64,000 bases of DNA from Sulfuriroseicoccus oceanibius (GCF_010681825.2 NZ_CP066776.1:1674001-1738000), one strand, 5' to 3'. Shown: positions 7,557 to 16,445, numbered from the stretch's first letter. The notes: a model not told the origin generated them from the sequence alone. Program-made: numbers and translations.

Positions 7557-8945
7557 ATGAGTCAGCATCTAGAAGCCTTCCGCCGGAAGATGGAGCAAGC
7601 CGGGCAGTCCGAAGCCGCGATTGCACAGTTTCTCCGAGGCCTCGAATTGGTCGACCAAGGGGTGGATACCAGCATCCCGGAAGCCACGATCGAGAGTGCC
7701 CGCGATCTGCCAAAGGTGGCTGATTTGGACGTGCAAGCGGATCCCGCATTGCTGGCTCAGTCGGTCGTGATCAAGCTCAATGGAGGACTCGGCACTGGCA
7801 TGGGGCTGGCGGGGCCGAAGTCGCTGCTCGAAGTGCGGGAAGGTCAGACGTTCCTCTCACTGATCGTGCGCCAACTTGAGAAACAAGAGCAGAGCCTCGG
7901 CGCGAAAGGGCGCTTGCTGTTGATGAACAGCTTCAGCACCAGCAGCGACACCATGGACTATCTCGCAGGGATCGCCGGCGGTGAGCGTGCGGAGGAAATG
8001 CTCCAGAGCATGGTGCCAAAACGTCTGGTTGAGGGCGGCACGCCTGCAGAGTGGACGGCAGAACCATCGCTTGAATGGTGCCCTCCGGGCCACGGTGATC
8101 TGTACGCAACTCTGGTCGGTTCGGGCAAATTGCGCGAACTGCTCGACGCGGGCGTGCGCTACGCATTCGTCTCCAACTCGGACAACCTCGGCGCGACTCT
8201 TGATCCCGAGATGCTGACCTACTTCGCTCAAAGTGGGGCGCCGATGATGATGGAGGTGACGCGCCGTACTGCAGCTGACCGCAAGGGCGGCCACCTCGCC
8301 GTGCGCAAGAGCGATGGGCGATTGATCCTCCGCGAGTCAGCCCAGTGTCCTGACTCCGATGTGGATGCGTTCCAAGACATTGAGCGCCATCGTTATTTCA
8401 ACACGAACAACCTGTGGCTGCGCCTCGATGTGCTGGAGCAGGTGATGGATTCCCACGGTGGCCTTTTGCCGCTGCCGGTGATGACCAACCGGAAAACCGT
8501 GGACCCTCGCGACGCGGATTCTCCAGCGGTGATTCAATTGGAAACCGCCATGGGAGCGGCGATCGAGTGCTTCGAAGGCGCTGCGGCCATCGTGGTTGGG
8601 CGCGACCGGTTCGCTCCGGTGAAGACCACCAACGATCTGCTCGGCCTGCGGTCGGATGCCTATCGGATTGATCCGGATGGTGCCGTGCGTTTGGACCCGG
8701 CGCGTCAGGGACGCCCGCCGGTGATCGACTTGGATTCCAAGTGGTACAAACTGGTCGACGGGTTTGCCGATCGCTTCCCGGCGAAGGTGCCGTCGTTGAT
8801 CGACTGTGAGGCTTTGGTGGTGAAGGGGAACCTGCGCTTCACCGAGCCAGTGACGATTCAGGGAACGGTGACGCTGCGTGCGGCCGGTGAGGAATCGGCA
8901 GACGTGCCAGCGGGCACTTACGCGGATTGCGACCAGTTGGTTTAA
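7557..8945 (+). CDS. UTP-glucose-1-phosphate uridylyltransferase, eukaryotic-type UDPGP family
   Basis: 462 residues. Makes UDP-glucose from UTP and glucose 1-phosphate for glycan and glycogen-type pathways. The nucleotide-binding loop is 'KLNGGLGTGMG' (73-83) followed by 'GPKSLLEV'. 'SNSDNLGATLDPEML' is the metal and uridine site, 'YFNTNNLWLRLDVL' the sugar site, and 'RFAPVKTTNDLLGLRSDAY' the conserved C-terminal block. These place it in the UDPGP (UGP2-like) family, unrelated to the short bacterial GalU. A C-terminal left-handed beta-helix ('KGNLRFTEPVTIQGTVTLRA') ends the protein, as expected. Length and order match the family. Confidence 0.93.
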   Translation: MSQHLEAFRRKMEQAGQSEAAIAQFLRGLELVDQGVDTSIPEATIESARDLPKVADLDVQADPALLAQSVVIKLNGGLGTGMGLAGPKSLLEVREGQTFLSLIVRQLEKQEQSLGAKGRLLLMNSFSTSSDTMDYLAGIAGGERAEEMLQSMVPKRLVEGGTPAEWTAEPSLEWCPPGHGDLYATLVGSGKLRELLDAGVRYAFVSNSDNLGATLDPEMLTYFAQSGAPMMMEVTRRTAADRKGGHLAVRKSDGRLILRESAQCPDSDVDAFQDIERHRYFNTNNLWLRLDVLEQVMDSHGGLLPLPVMTNRKTVDPRDADSPAVIQLETAMGAAIECFEGAAAIVVGRDRFAPVKTTNDLLGLRSDAYRIDPDGAVRLDPARQGRPPVIDLDSKWYKLVDGFADRFPAKVPSLIDCEALVVKGNLRFTEPVTIQGTVTLRAAGEESADVPAGTYADCDQLV

Positions 8946-9135
8946 GTGGTAATCCGGCGTGGATTTGCCGCTGCGGCTCTGGCTGGCGTCCGGCTCACTG
9001 GGAGCGGACGTTGATTGTCCTGCAGACTGACGCAAAAAAATAAATAGGCCGCACTCGGGGCGACGCTTGAGCGCCTGTAATCCATTTGGGCGGCTGACGA
9101 GCCTGCCCGAAGTGAACCATCTATCCTCCTACATC

Positions 9136-9714
9136 ATGCTCAAAAACAACCCGGACTCAGGAAACCCAGGCAGCGACCCATGGCGCCGCTGGTATGACGA
9201 GAATTCGACCAAGTTGATGATGTTCGCCCGGCAGCAGCTGCGCCGACCATCCGACGCTGAGGATGTACTGCACAATGCGATTTTGAAGGTCTGGAATGCG
9301 CGCAAGAAGCGTGCCGGTGGCGTGCCGCCTACCGAAACTCCAGATCCCGCGGAGATCTACACCGCAATCCGCCGCACCGCGATCGACCTCGGTCGTCGTG
9401 AGACACGCCGCACGGCACGTGAGGAGAAAGTGATTGAGCTGGAGGATGCACGTGGCATCAGCTACTTCGACGACCCATTTGACGAAGCCGAACGCAACGA
9501 CGAGATCTCCAAAGCTCTGCGCAAATTGCCAGTCGCCCAGCGCGAAGTGGTGGCGCTTAAGATCTGGGGTGAGCTGACCTTTGCCGAGATCGGCGAAACC
9601 CTCGAAATCTCCGAGAACACCGCGGCTTCACGCTATCGCTACGCGATGGAAGGCTTGCGCCGAATCCTCGGAAAAGGACGCGAGTCCTACTTCAAGAACC
9701 TCATGGTCATCTGA
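9136..9714 (+). CDS. ECF-type RNA polymerase sigma factor
   Basis: 192 residues from ATG 9136; an upstream TTG at 9067 would add 23 unlikely residues. Region 2 (about 15-90) has 'AEDVLHNAILKVW', which matches the sigma-70 region 2 helix that melts the -10 element. Region 4 (about 123-178) has 'LPVAQREVVALKIWGELTFA' and a helix-turn-helix 'ISENTAASRYRYAMEGLR' for the -35 element. Region 3 is missing, as in ECF factors. The next gene encodes a membrane protein with a cytoplasmic N-terminus, which fits an anti-sigma factor, and the third gene is an exported PDZ protein. The trio probably forms an envelope-stress module. Confidence 0.9.
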   Translation: MLKNNPDSGNPGSDPWRRWYDENSTKLMMFARQQLRRPSDAEDVLHNAILKVWNARKKRAGGVPPTETPDPAEIYTAIRRTAIDLGRRETRRTAREEKVIELEDARGISYFDDPFDEAERNDEISKALRKLPVAQREVVALKIWGELTFAEIGETLEISENTAASRYRYAMEGLRRILGKGRESYFKNLMVI

Positions 9715-9774
9715 TCCGGGCCTGCCGCCCAATGTGACTATTATCCAAGACTTTTTTGCCCCCTGACACCACAA

Positions 9775-10335
9775 ATGAACTACGACGATCCAGACTTCCT
9801 TGATCCCGAAGCACGCGCTTTGGAAGCGAGACTTGGTGCATTGGTCCCGAAAGGGCCGAGCGATGAGTTCGCTGATCGCTTGTTTGCCGCAATGGATGCG
9901 GGCGAGGATCCCGAGGAGGAGATGCCGGTTCCGGCGGCCACACCGCGTCGTGCGTGGTGGAGCGGGCCATTGGTCCCGATGGCATCGGCCGCTGCCGTGG
10001 CGCTTTTTGTCGCGCTGCAGCCTACGGGTGTCGCCCCATCAGAGCTCACTGCGGATGTGGACGAGCCTGTGGTGGAGAAGCCGGCGGATGCCCTGGCCGA
10101 GAGCGCGAATGTTCCGGCGCTGCCTCACGGCATGCTGGCTCGAGCCTCGCTCGACCAGGAGGTGGTGAATCAGGACCACGAGTACGTTTCCGCCGATGAT
10201 GAAAGTGCGGTGTACCGCAAAGTCTCGCAGTTTCAGATGGAGAAGGTGAGGTTTGTCGACCCTGACACGGGATCGGAAGTGATTGTCGAAGTTCCTTGTG
10301 AGCAAATCACATTGGAAAAAGTCGACCTTTACTAA
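9775..10335 (+). CDS. Putative anti-sigma factor-like membrane protein
   Basis: 186 residues. Residues 1-60 are acidic, helical and presumably cytoplasmic. One membrane helix spans about 64-82 ('VPMASAAAVALFVALQ'). The remaining 100 residues would lie in the periplasm and end with 'VIVEVPCEQITLEKVDLY'. I do not recognise a named anti-sigma domain: there is no HxxxCxxC zinc motif. The call rests on its position 60 bases after an ECF sigma gene and on its topology. It precedes the PDZ gene by 60 bases. Confidence 0.5.
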   Translation: MNYDDPDFLDPEARALEARLGALVPKGPSDEFADRLFAAMDAGEDPEEEMPVPAATPRRAWWSGPLVPMASAAAVALFVALQPTGVAPSELTADVDEPVVEKPADALAESANVPALPHGMLARASLDQEVVNQDHEYVSADDESAVYRKVSQFQMEKVRFVDPDTGSEVIVEVPCEQITLEKVDLY

Positions 10336-10395
10336 CGTGGCGTTGCTCAGGTTCTGGTGGTGAGGTTTCGTTGTTTTTAATTATTTGAATACCAG

Positions 10396-11325
10396 ATGGT
10401 TGGAAAATCGATGAAATGCTGGGGGACATCTATTGGATGTTCATTGGTAGTGGCGCTGGCGTCTCCAGGGCTCGCTGCCGAGGTGACCGAGCAGGCGCCT
10501 GCGGCTGAAGTGAAAGCCGACGGCCAGAAGGAGGCGGTCCAAGAGCAACGCTCGTGGCTTGGTGTTGGCACGCGCCCCTTGCCTCAGGTAGTCGGTAAGC
10601 ACTTGGGTTTGCCTGACGGAGCGGGAGTGGTCGTGGATATTGTGATCAAAGACAGCCCGGCTCAGCAGGCAGGCCTGCGCCGTGACGACGTCATCACTCA
10701 TGTTGACGGGGAATGGCTCAAAGGAGTGACCGCGCTGTCTAAGAGTCTCTCAGAGAAGAAGGTGGGGGAGGTGGTGCGCTTGAGCATCCGTCGTCGGAAC
10801 CAATCGCTCGTCGTTGGTGCGACTTTGGTCGAGCGGCCCAAGCGGTTCGCCATGGTCTCTGGTGCCGACGACAACCGTGACTCCGTGTTCAAAAAGCGGG
10901 TGCATGGTCAGGACTTCGCCGACCGCATGAATGATTTGATGCGCGCTCAGATGGGCGATCACGAGGACTTCGAGCGCATGATCGAGGAACTCGACGCCGA
11001 AATGGAAGCGATGCGCAAGCGTGCGGCTGCCATGCGCTTCGAAGCCGCTAGCGGTGGCCAGGGGCACATGCACTACTCAATGACGTCGGTAGACAATAAC
11101 GGCCGTATCGTGATCAGCCGAGTCGATGGAAAGACTCACGTCAAAGTTTGGGATCGCGAGGGCAAGCAGGTTTTCGACGGTCCATATGAGACGCCGGAGG
11201 ACAAAGACAAGCTTCCCGAGGATTTCCGCGATCGCGTCAACGAGCTCAATGTGAACCCGACCAGCATCTGGTCGGTGCAGGGGTTCGAGGACGAACCTGC
11301 CGACAGCGCGAAGAAGGGCGAATAG
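10396..11325 (+). CDS. Exported PDZ-domain protein
   Basis: 309 residues. A signal peptide ends near 'PGLAAE' (residue 28); an alternative ATG at 10411 is possible. Residues 53-147 form an HtrA-type PDZ domain: 'SWLGVGTRPLPQVV', the peptide-binding turn, 'IVIKDSPAQQAGLRRDDVIT' and 'LSIRRRNQ'. The rest is helical and charged ('MRAQMGDHEDFERMIEELDA') and has no protease triad, so it is not itself HtrA or DegS. Third in the ECF-sigma cluster, it could sense misfolded envelope proteins by their C-termini. That role is inferred from the neighbours and the PDZ domain. Confidence 0.72.
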   Translation: MVGKSMKCWGTSIGCSLVVALASPGLAAEVTEQAPAAEVKADGQKEAVQEQRSWLGVGTRPLPQVVGKHLGLPDGAGVVVDIVIKDSPAQQAGLRRDDVITHVDGEWLKGVTALSKSLSEKKVGEVVRLSIRRRNQSLVVGATLVERPKRFAMVSGADDNRDSVFKKRVHGQDFADRMNDLMRAQMGDHEDFERMIEELDAEMEAMRKRAAAMRFEAASGGQGHMHYSMTSVDNNGRIVISRVDGKTHVKVWDREGKQVFDGPYETPEDKDKLPEDFRDRVNELNVNPTSIWSVQGFEDEPADSAKKGE

Positions 11326-11340
11326 GCATCGTTCGATGCC
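11325..11340. terminator. Short inverted repeat at the PDZ gene end
   Basis: GGCATC (11325-11330) / GATGCC (11335-11340) overlaps the stop codon region. No T-run follows, so termination here is doubtful. Confidence 0.3.
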
Positions 11341-11433
11341 GTGTTGGGAAATTGGCGAAAATTAAGCCAAAAAGAACTTGCACCTACTTTCTGACCGACT
11401 ATAGTACCGCACCGCGAGAGCGGCCCACAAGAT

Positions 11434-11510
<77 letters not shown>

Positions 11511-11515
11511 TTTCA

Positions 11516-11547
11516 AGCCCGTCAGAAGAAATTCTGGCGGGCTTTTT
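11516..11547 (+). terminator. Terminator of tRNA-fMet
   Basis: A 12-bp stem with one wobble pair, AGCCCGTCAGAA (11516-11527) / TTCTGGCGGGCT (11532-11543), is followed by T-run 11543-11547. An almost identical copy lies at 11656-11687. Confidence 0.88.
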
Positions 11548-11566
11548 CGTGTCCGCGCTGCGGCTG

Positions 11567-11650
11567 TTGGAGGTGGTGGCAGATGGTGTGACTTGGGCTC
11601 ATAATCCCGCAGCGGGGGGATCACAGGTTCAAATCCTGTCCTCGGAACCA
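11567..11650 (+). pseudogene. tRNA-like sequence, probably a decayed partial duplicate of tRNA-fMet
   Basis: Bases 11621-11691 repeat 11481-11551 (T arm, CCA and terminator) with three differences. The 5' part differs. TTGGAGG at 11567-11573 pairs with CCTCGGA at six of seven positions, and a loop CTCATAA recurs. The anticodon stem is broken and the D stem has only about two pairs. The length, 84 bases, is that of class II tRNAs. It may be a relic, or an unusual tRNA that standard rules miss. It retains its own terminator at 11656-11687. Confidence 0.5.
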
Positions 11651-11691
11651 TTTCAAGCCCGTCAGAAGAGATTCTGGCGGGCTTTTTCGTG

Positions 11692-11905
11692 GTCCGGGGA
11701 GTTGATCGAGGAAACACTGTAGCCGGCTCATGGGTCGGCGGGCGCTCTCGAGTGCGGGGGGGCACGCTGGATGTGTAAGAATGTGCCGGGGGATGCTGTC
11801 GGTTAATTGCAGGTGGTGGCTGGGATGTGTGCGTGCCCTCGTGTTCCTATGAGGGCAGCGGGACAATCTCTGTCGGGTGGGGAGATAATGGAAACTAGTT
11901 AGAGA
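11692..11905. other. Spacer without recognised gene
   Basis: This GC-rich spacer between the tRNA-like sequence and the secreted deacetylase shows no protein-coding or RNA feature that I can support. Apparent minus-strand proteins ending 'GQDLNL' are antisense translations of the tRNA copies. Confidence 0.6.
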
Positions 11906-14425
11906 TTGTTTATGAATGTCCACAGCAGCCCCAGCTTCGATTGCTCATGCCAGCTACGGCCGATCAGGCCCCGACGGCAGCCGGTTGGGATTCTATTCGT
12001 TGGAGTGATTTGCTGGGCTAGCGGCCTGCTCGGCGGGGAGCTCCGGGCGGGCAGTGTCACAGATTGGTTGGATCAGGCGCAGGCGACTGGATCGAATGTC
12101 ACGGCGTCGATCAATGGCGGGGCGGGGTGGAGCTTCGATGGGAGCAGTGGGGGGAGCTACAATTTCGGGGCGTTGGATGCGCTGGATGGGAAGCCGGTGG
12201 ACGGCGCGACGGTGGAGTTTTTGTTCAACTTCTCGGACTTCAGTGGCTCGATGGCGATTGGCGCGGTGGGTGGGGACTCCACTGCTCGTGAGATGAATGT
12301 GTTCAAGCTGGAGCAGTGGCAGAACACGGGGAAATTCGGGATCACGCTGCCCGGTGAGGTGGATTATTCGTTGCAGGCGGATTCCGTGTTCGACCAGGAC
12401 CTGCACGTGATTTTTCGTCGGAACGACGATGAGGGAACTATCGATTTGTTTGTCAATGGAGCTTATGTCGAGACCCATGCGGACAAGGGAGATTGGCGGC
12501 TTGATGGCGGATGGGGTTACATTGGTTCTAGTTCAAGCAGCACCCAGGATGTGCCGACCGGGCGGGTTTATGGTGTCGCATCTTATGACGCTGCACTGAG
12601 CGATCAGGAGATTGCGGCGCTTTACAATGCCTACAATGGTCCGGCAGCCGACCCGCATGCGGTGGTCACACCGGCGGCGCTTGATTTCGGGGATTATGAC
12701 TCGGTGGTTGGGCCGTTGGATCTGGCGGTGACGATTGCCAACTACGGGGCGACTGAGAACTTGGAGATCAGCAGTGTGCTGGTGACAGGGGTGGATGCGG
12801 ACCATTTCAGCTTGAGCAGCTATCCGTCGAGCGTGGCCCCATCGGGCAGTGTGGAGTTGATGGTTCGGTTCAACACATCGGCAGCAGAGGGCACGGTGAG
12901 GGCGACGTTGCAGATCGAGACCAATGGGGCGAACCGTGGATCGTTTGAGATTCCTCTCACGGCTTTTGCGTTCGAGCCTCTGCCGGAGAAGGCGGCATTG
13001 TTGGTGATCAACCCGCACCCGGATGACGAGGGGCTCTTCTACGGGGGGACGCTGGCTTATTACAGTCAGGTGCGCAATTTACCGACGGTGATGATGTCGA
13101 TGACCAGCGGCGACTCCGGGATTTCTGTCAGCGACCCAGCGGACCGCTTTTTGCGGGAAGATGAAATGCGCAATGCGGCGAGAGCCTACGGGGTCAAATA
13201 CGAGCCGATCTTTGCGCGCTTCGACGATGGAGGAAGCAGCATCGAAACCTTGGAGACGTGGACTCAGTTTCCGAATACGGGCGACGATGCCGCGGATTAT
13301 TTGTCGCCGTTTACCGGTAATCCGGTGGAGTACACTGCGCGGGTGATCCGGAAGTTGCGTCCGGAGGTCTTGCTCACCAGCGACAGCGGCGGGGACTACG
13401 GGCATTTGGACCATCGGCACACTTCTGCGGCGGTGGTCGCGGCTTATGCAATGGCGGCGGATTCGAGTGTGACGATTCTGGACGACGAGGGGAATCCATT
13501 GCCGGCGTGGGCGGTGACCAAGTTCTACGTGCACGATGCGGATTTCGACGACGCGAACCATCTTGGTCATTTGTTCCACAACTATTGGGAGACGCCTTAC
13601 GATGAGCTCGGCGGCGCGACCGCACGCGAGGTGACCCAGCAGGGGCTGTTGGCGCACCAGTCTCAGAATATCGATTACGTGACGCGTACTTATTACGGTC
13701 AGGCGTATTGGGGTGGTCAGTACGAGCCGGGTGAACTTTGGAGCATGCTCGAATCGACCGTCGGACTGGATACCTTCAATGTCGGCGAGCTGAGTGATGA
13801 TCCGGATTTCGACAACTTTCCCGATATCCATCACGGGGACTTTATGGAAAACATCGACCTGTCGCTCTTCGCCGGTTATCTGGCCGATACCAACCGCGAC
13901 GGGCTGGTCGATGGCGATGACTTGACCTTGATGCTCGGCAGGCTCGGCCAGGAGGTGCCGATTGGCTCGGTGGCGAGCGGGGATGCCAATAGCGACGGGA
14001 TCGTGGACCAGCGTGATTTGGATTTGTTGCATGCGGCCAACCCGGACACCGACAATGACAAGCTGCCCGATGTGTGGGAGCTGGCACACTTCAGTGGGGT
14101 TGCCGCTGCGGATCCGGCCGCCGATGACGATGGCGACGGGGTCAGTGTGGGGGACGAATATGTGGCGGGGCTCGACCCAGCGGTGGCTGATCGGATTGAG
14201 TTTTCGATCGGTGACGCACCAAGGGCGGTCTATTTCACCGTGCCAGCGGCTGGCGGTACCGGTTATGCCGGGCTGACGAGACGCTATCAGTTGCTCTATT
14301 CGCCCGACTTGGTCGATTGGAGCACCGTCGTGCGCGAGGGCGTGGCCGATGGGGCCTTGCAAAGCGAGAGCATTCCTGAAGATCAGCCTCATGGGTTCTA
14401 CAAGCTCGACTTGATTGTCGAGTGA
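11906..14425 (+). CDS. Secreted multidomain PIG-L (GlcNAc-type) deacetylase with lectin-like and calcium-binding modules
   Basis: 839 residues. A basic N-terminus and hydrophobic segment at about 25-44 serve as export signal. Residues 50-245 resemble a LamG/concanavalin domain ('LHVIFRRNDDEGTIDLFVNG', 'SDQEIAALYNAY'). Residues 250-355 resemble an ASPM-SPD-2-Hydin immunoglobulin-like repeat. A PIG-L deacetylase follows, with the zinc motif 'NPHPDDEG' (371-375) and a distal 'GHLDHRHTS'. This family removes N-acetyl groups from sugars. About residues 650-725 carry EF-hand-like dockerin and thrombospondin-3 repeats ('DTNRDGLVDGDDL', 'DANSDGIVDQRDL', 'DDDGDGVSVGDEY'). It is likely secreted and acts on a polysaccharide; the substrate is unknown. 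Confidence 0.82.
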   Translation: MFMNVHSSPSFDCSCQLRPIRPRRQPVGILFVGVICWASGLLGGELRAGSVTDWLDQAQATGSNVTASINGGAGWSFDGSSGGSYNFGALDALDGKPVDGATVEFLFNFSDFSGSMAIGAVGGDSTAREMNVFKLEQWQNTGKFGITLPGEVDYSLQADSVFDQDLHVIFRRNDDEGTIDLFVNGAYVETHADKGDWRLDGGWGYIGSSSSSTQDVPTGRVYGVASYDAALSDQEIAALYNAYNGPAADPHAVVTPAALDFGDYDSVVGPLDLAVTIANYGATENLEISSVLVTGVDADHFSLSSYPSSVAPSGSVELMVRFNTSAAEGTVRATLQIETNGANRGSFEIPLTAFAFEPLPEKAALLVINPHPDDEGLFYGGTLAYYSQVRNLPTVMMSMTSGDSGISVSDPADRFLREDEMRNAARAYGVKYEPIFARFDDGGSSIETLETWTQFPNTGDDAADYLSPFTGNPVEYTARVIRKLRPEVLLTSDSGGDYGHLDHRHTSAAVVAAYAMAADSSVTILDDEGNPLPAWAVTKFYVHDADFDDANHLGHLFHNYWETPYDELGGATAREVTQQGLLAHQSQNIDYVTRTYYGQAYWGGQYEPGELWSMLESTVGLDTFNVGELSDDPDFDNFPDIHHGDFMENIDLSLFAGYLADTNRDGLVDGDDLTLMLGRLGQEVPIGSVASGDANSDGIVDQRDLDLLHAANPDTDNDKLPDVWELAHFSGVAAADPAADDDGDGVSVGDEYVAGLDPAVADRIEFSIGDAPRAVYFTVPAAGGTGYAGLTRRYQLLYSPDLVDWSTVVREGVADGALQSESIPEDQPHGFYKLDLIVE

Positions 14426-14505
14426 TGGGCGGCGTCTGTGGTTGAGACGACGATCCATTGGAATTCCCGATTGCGTTGTGGGCGGGCGTGGGGATGATGG
14501 AGGCG

Positions 14506-16212
14506 ATGACGACAACGACTGACATTGGAATCTCTGGAATCGGGATGTGGAGTGCCCTGGGCAAGGGATGGGAGGCAACCCGTGAGTCGTTGATCGCGCG
14601 GCGCAATGCGTTCGTACCGCTCGGTGAGTCGCCGATGATGACGGATAAATTGGAGGCCTACCGTGAGTTGCCGCTCGCGTTGTTGGCCGGGCGAGGGACT
14701 TTGAAGCGCCGGATGTTCGGAGTGACCACCGCGTTGGCCATGGATGTCGCGCAGATGGCGCTGGAGGATGCCGGCGTGCGCAAGGGGGATGATTTGTCCG
14801 ACATGGGCGTGGTGGTAGGCAGCAGCCGGGGGAACATAGGCGGGTGGTTGACGCCGCTGCCGGGGCGCCGACCGGTTGGGATTCTAGAGGCGACCAACTC
14901 GATGCACAGTGAGATCGCGGCGGCGGTGACGATCGAGTGGGGGATCCGCGGACCGTATCATGTGCTGGCCAATGGGTGTTCGGCCGGGTTGGCTGCGGTG
15001 GACATGGCTCGGATGATGATTCATTTCGGCCAAGTGCGACGTGTGTTGGTGATCGGTGTGGATTTGCCGGTCTCACCGGAGTTGCTCGAAGCCTATGCGG
15101 CGACGGACATGTTGTCGCGCAATGGAGTGAATGACCCGTATGATTCGCGTTCGGCCGGCTTCTTGCCTGGCGAGGCGGGGGCGGCGATGGTTTTTGAAGC
15201 GGTGGACGATGCATGTGCCGACGAGGCGCAGACGTGGCCGAGGTTGCTCGGATGTTGGACAAACTCGGATGCCGCACATCTGCTGGGCGTGCCGGATGGC
15301 GGTCCCGGTGTGAGGGATCTGGTCGACCGCATGCGCAACGACCTGGACGGAAGGTCGCTGCGTGCGATTTGTCCGCACGCCAGCGGGACGGAGGTGCATG
15401 GCCGGGCCGAAGCCGATGCCTTGCGCACTGCGCTGGTCGACTGGCCGGCGGGTGATGTGCTGCCGTCGCTCCATGTGATGAAGCCGTACACCGGGCACTC
15501 CATGGGAGCGAGTGGGGCGTTTGATCTGGCGGTGCTGGCGGTCTGCGGACGCGAAGGGTGGCTGCCGCCGAACCTTCCGGGGCTGTGTGGAATTGGTGCC
15601 AGCGCCCGTGTGCCGGAAGCGGTGGAAGCGGTCGATTCTGGTGAGGTGCTGGTGAAAATTGCCTCGGGCATGGGGGGGCAGAATGTGGTCGTGGCGCTCG
15701 AGGTGCCGGCTTTGGTTTCCACGGCGGATGACGTGCAGCGTGAGCATGCCGGTGCCGCGGATGAATTGGTGGTCGATGTGGCGTCGCAGACGATGGATGT
15801 GTTTGCCGCTGGTGTTTGTGTGCGCCGGTATCCGGTGTCGACCGCCCGCAATGGCGTGGGATTTGCCGAAGGAAGTTACCAGACGCCGACGGGGAATTTT
15901 GAGATCTCCGAAGTGTTCGGGGCGGATGCTCCATTGGATACCGTGTTCCAAGGCCGCGTGCCGGTGGGACATGTGGGCGATGACGCGTTCGACGCTGATG
16001 CCGATTTGGTGGTGGCGCGCATCCTTTGGTTGGCGGGGCTGGATGAGGAGAACGCGAACAGCAAAGAGCGCTACATTTACATTCACGGGACCAACCACGA
16101 GGAGCTGATCGGAGAACCGGCGAGCTGCGGCTGTGTGCGGATGCGTAATGCCGACGTGGCCGAGTTGTTTGAGATGGTCGGACCGGGCACGCCGGTGCGG
16201 ATCGTGGGGTAG
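14506..16212 (+). CDS. Fusion: beta-ketoacyl synthase plus L,D-transpeptidase
   Basis: 568 residues from ATG 14506; the frame opens upstream at TTG 14458 and ATG 14494. Residues 1-405 form a KAS with an intact Cys-His-His set: 'NGCSAGLAAVD' (Cys 158), 'CPHASGTEVHG' (His 291) and 'KPYTGHSMGASGA' (His 331). Residues 420-568 form a YkuD L,D-transpeptidase: 'YPVSTARNGVGFAEGSYQTP', 'RYIYIHGTNHEELIG' (His 527) and 'PASCGCVRM' (catalytic Cys 543). The usual SHGC reads SCGC (Cys 541). KAS enzymes work in the cytoplasm and L,D-transpeptidases on peptidoglycan outside it, yet no signal peptide or membrane helix is seen at the N-terminus or in the linker. There is no frameshift at the junction. The joint function is unknown. 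It lies 80 bases after the deacetylase gene. Confidence 0.88.
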   Translation: MTTTTDIGISGIGMWSALGKGWEATRESLIARRNAFVPLGESPMMTDKLEAYRELPLALLAGRGTLKRRMFGVTTALAMDVAQMALEDAGVRKGDDLSDMGVVVGSSRGNIGGWLTPLPGRRPVGILEATNSMHSEIAAAVTIEWGIRGPYHVLANGCSAGLAAVDMARMMIHFGQVRRVLVIGVDLPVSPELLEAYAATDMLSRNGVNDPYDSRSAGFLPGEAGAAMVFEAVDDACADEAQTWPRLLGCWTNSDAAHLLGVPDGGPGVRDLVDRMRNDLDGRSLRAICPHASGTEVHGRAEADALRTALVDWPAGDVLPSLHVMKPYTGHSMGASGAFDLAVLAVCGREGWLPPNLPGLCGIGASARVPEAVEAVDSGEVLVKIASGMGGQNVVVALEVPALVSTADDVQREHAGAADELVVDVASQTMDVFAAGVCVRRYPVSTARNGVGFAEGSYQTPTGNFEISEVFGADAPLDTVFQGRVPVGHVGDDAFDADADLVVARILWLAGLDEENANSKERYIYIHGTNHEELIGEPASCGCVRMRNADVAELFEMVGPGTPVRIVG

Positions 16213-16247
16213 TAGGGCGGCCGAGGGCCTGCGCGAGGAGCGTGTGT

Positions 16248-16277
16248 GGGAGTGCAGCGAGAATCGCTGCTTTGTAT
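16248..16277 (+). repeat. Dispersed 30-bp hairpin repeat, copy 1
   Basis: It contains GCAGCGA-GAA-TCGCTGC, a perfect 7-bp hairpin, and ends CTTTGTAT. Copies with one or no change lie at 18317-18346 and 35447-35476, all in intergenic DNA and in the same orientation. This one sits between the fusion gene and metF. Confidence 0.85.
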
Positions 16278-16445
16278 CGACGAGCAATCCTGGGAGCGCC
16301 CATCAAGCGTGCGGGGCTTGGCATTCCTTGGGAGTGGCGATCCTTGCGGCACCTCGCAAAGCTGTCCGATACCCGGTGTGGATCGTGGGCCATTCGGGTG
16401 AATCCGCCTTGATTTCGGCGTTAGTCCCAGCCATGGGTATGAGCG

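Noticed and set aside
13079-16393. A 1104-residue open frame on the minus strand opposite the deacetylase and the fusion gene
   Set aside because: Composition is dominated by Arg, Pro, His and Ser, as in antisense translation of high-GC genes; both plus-strand genes have clear domains.
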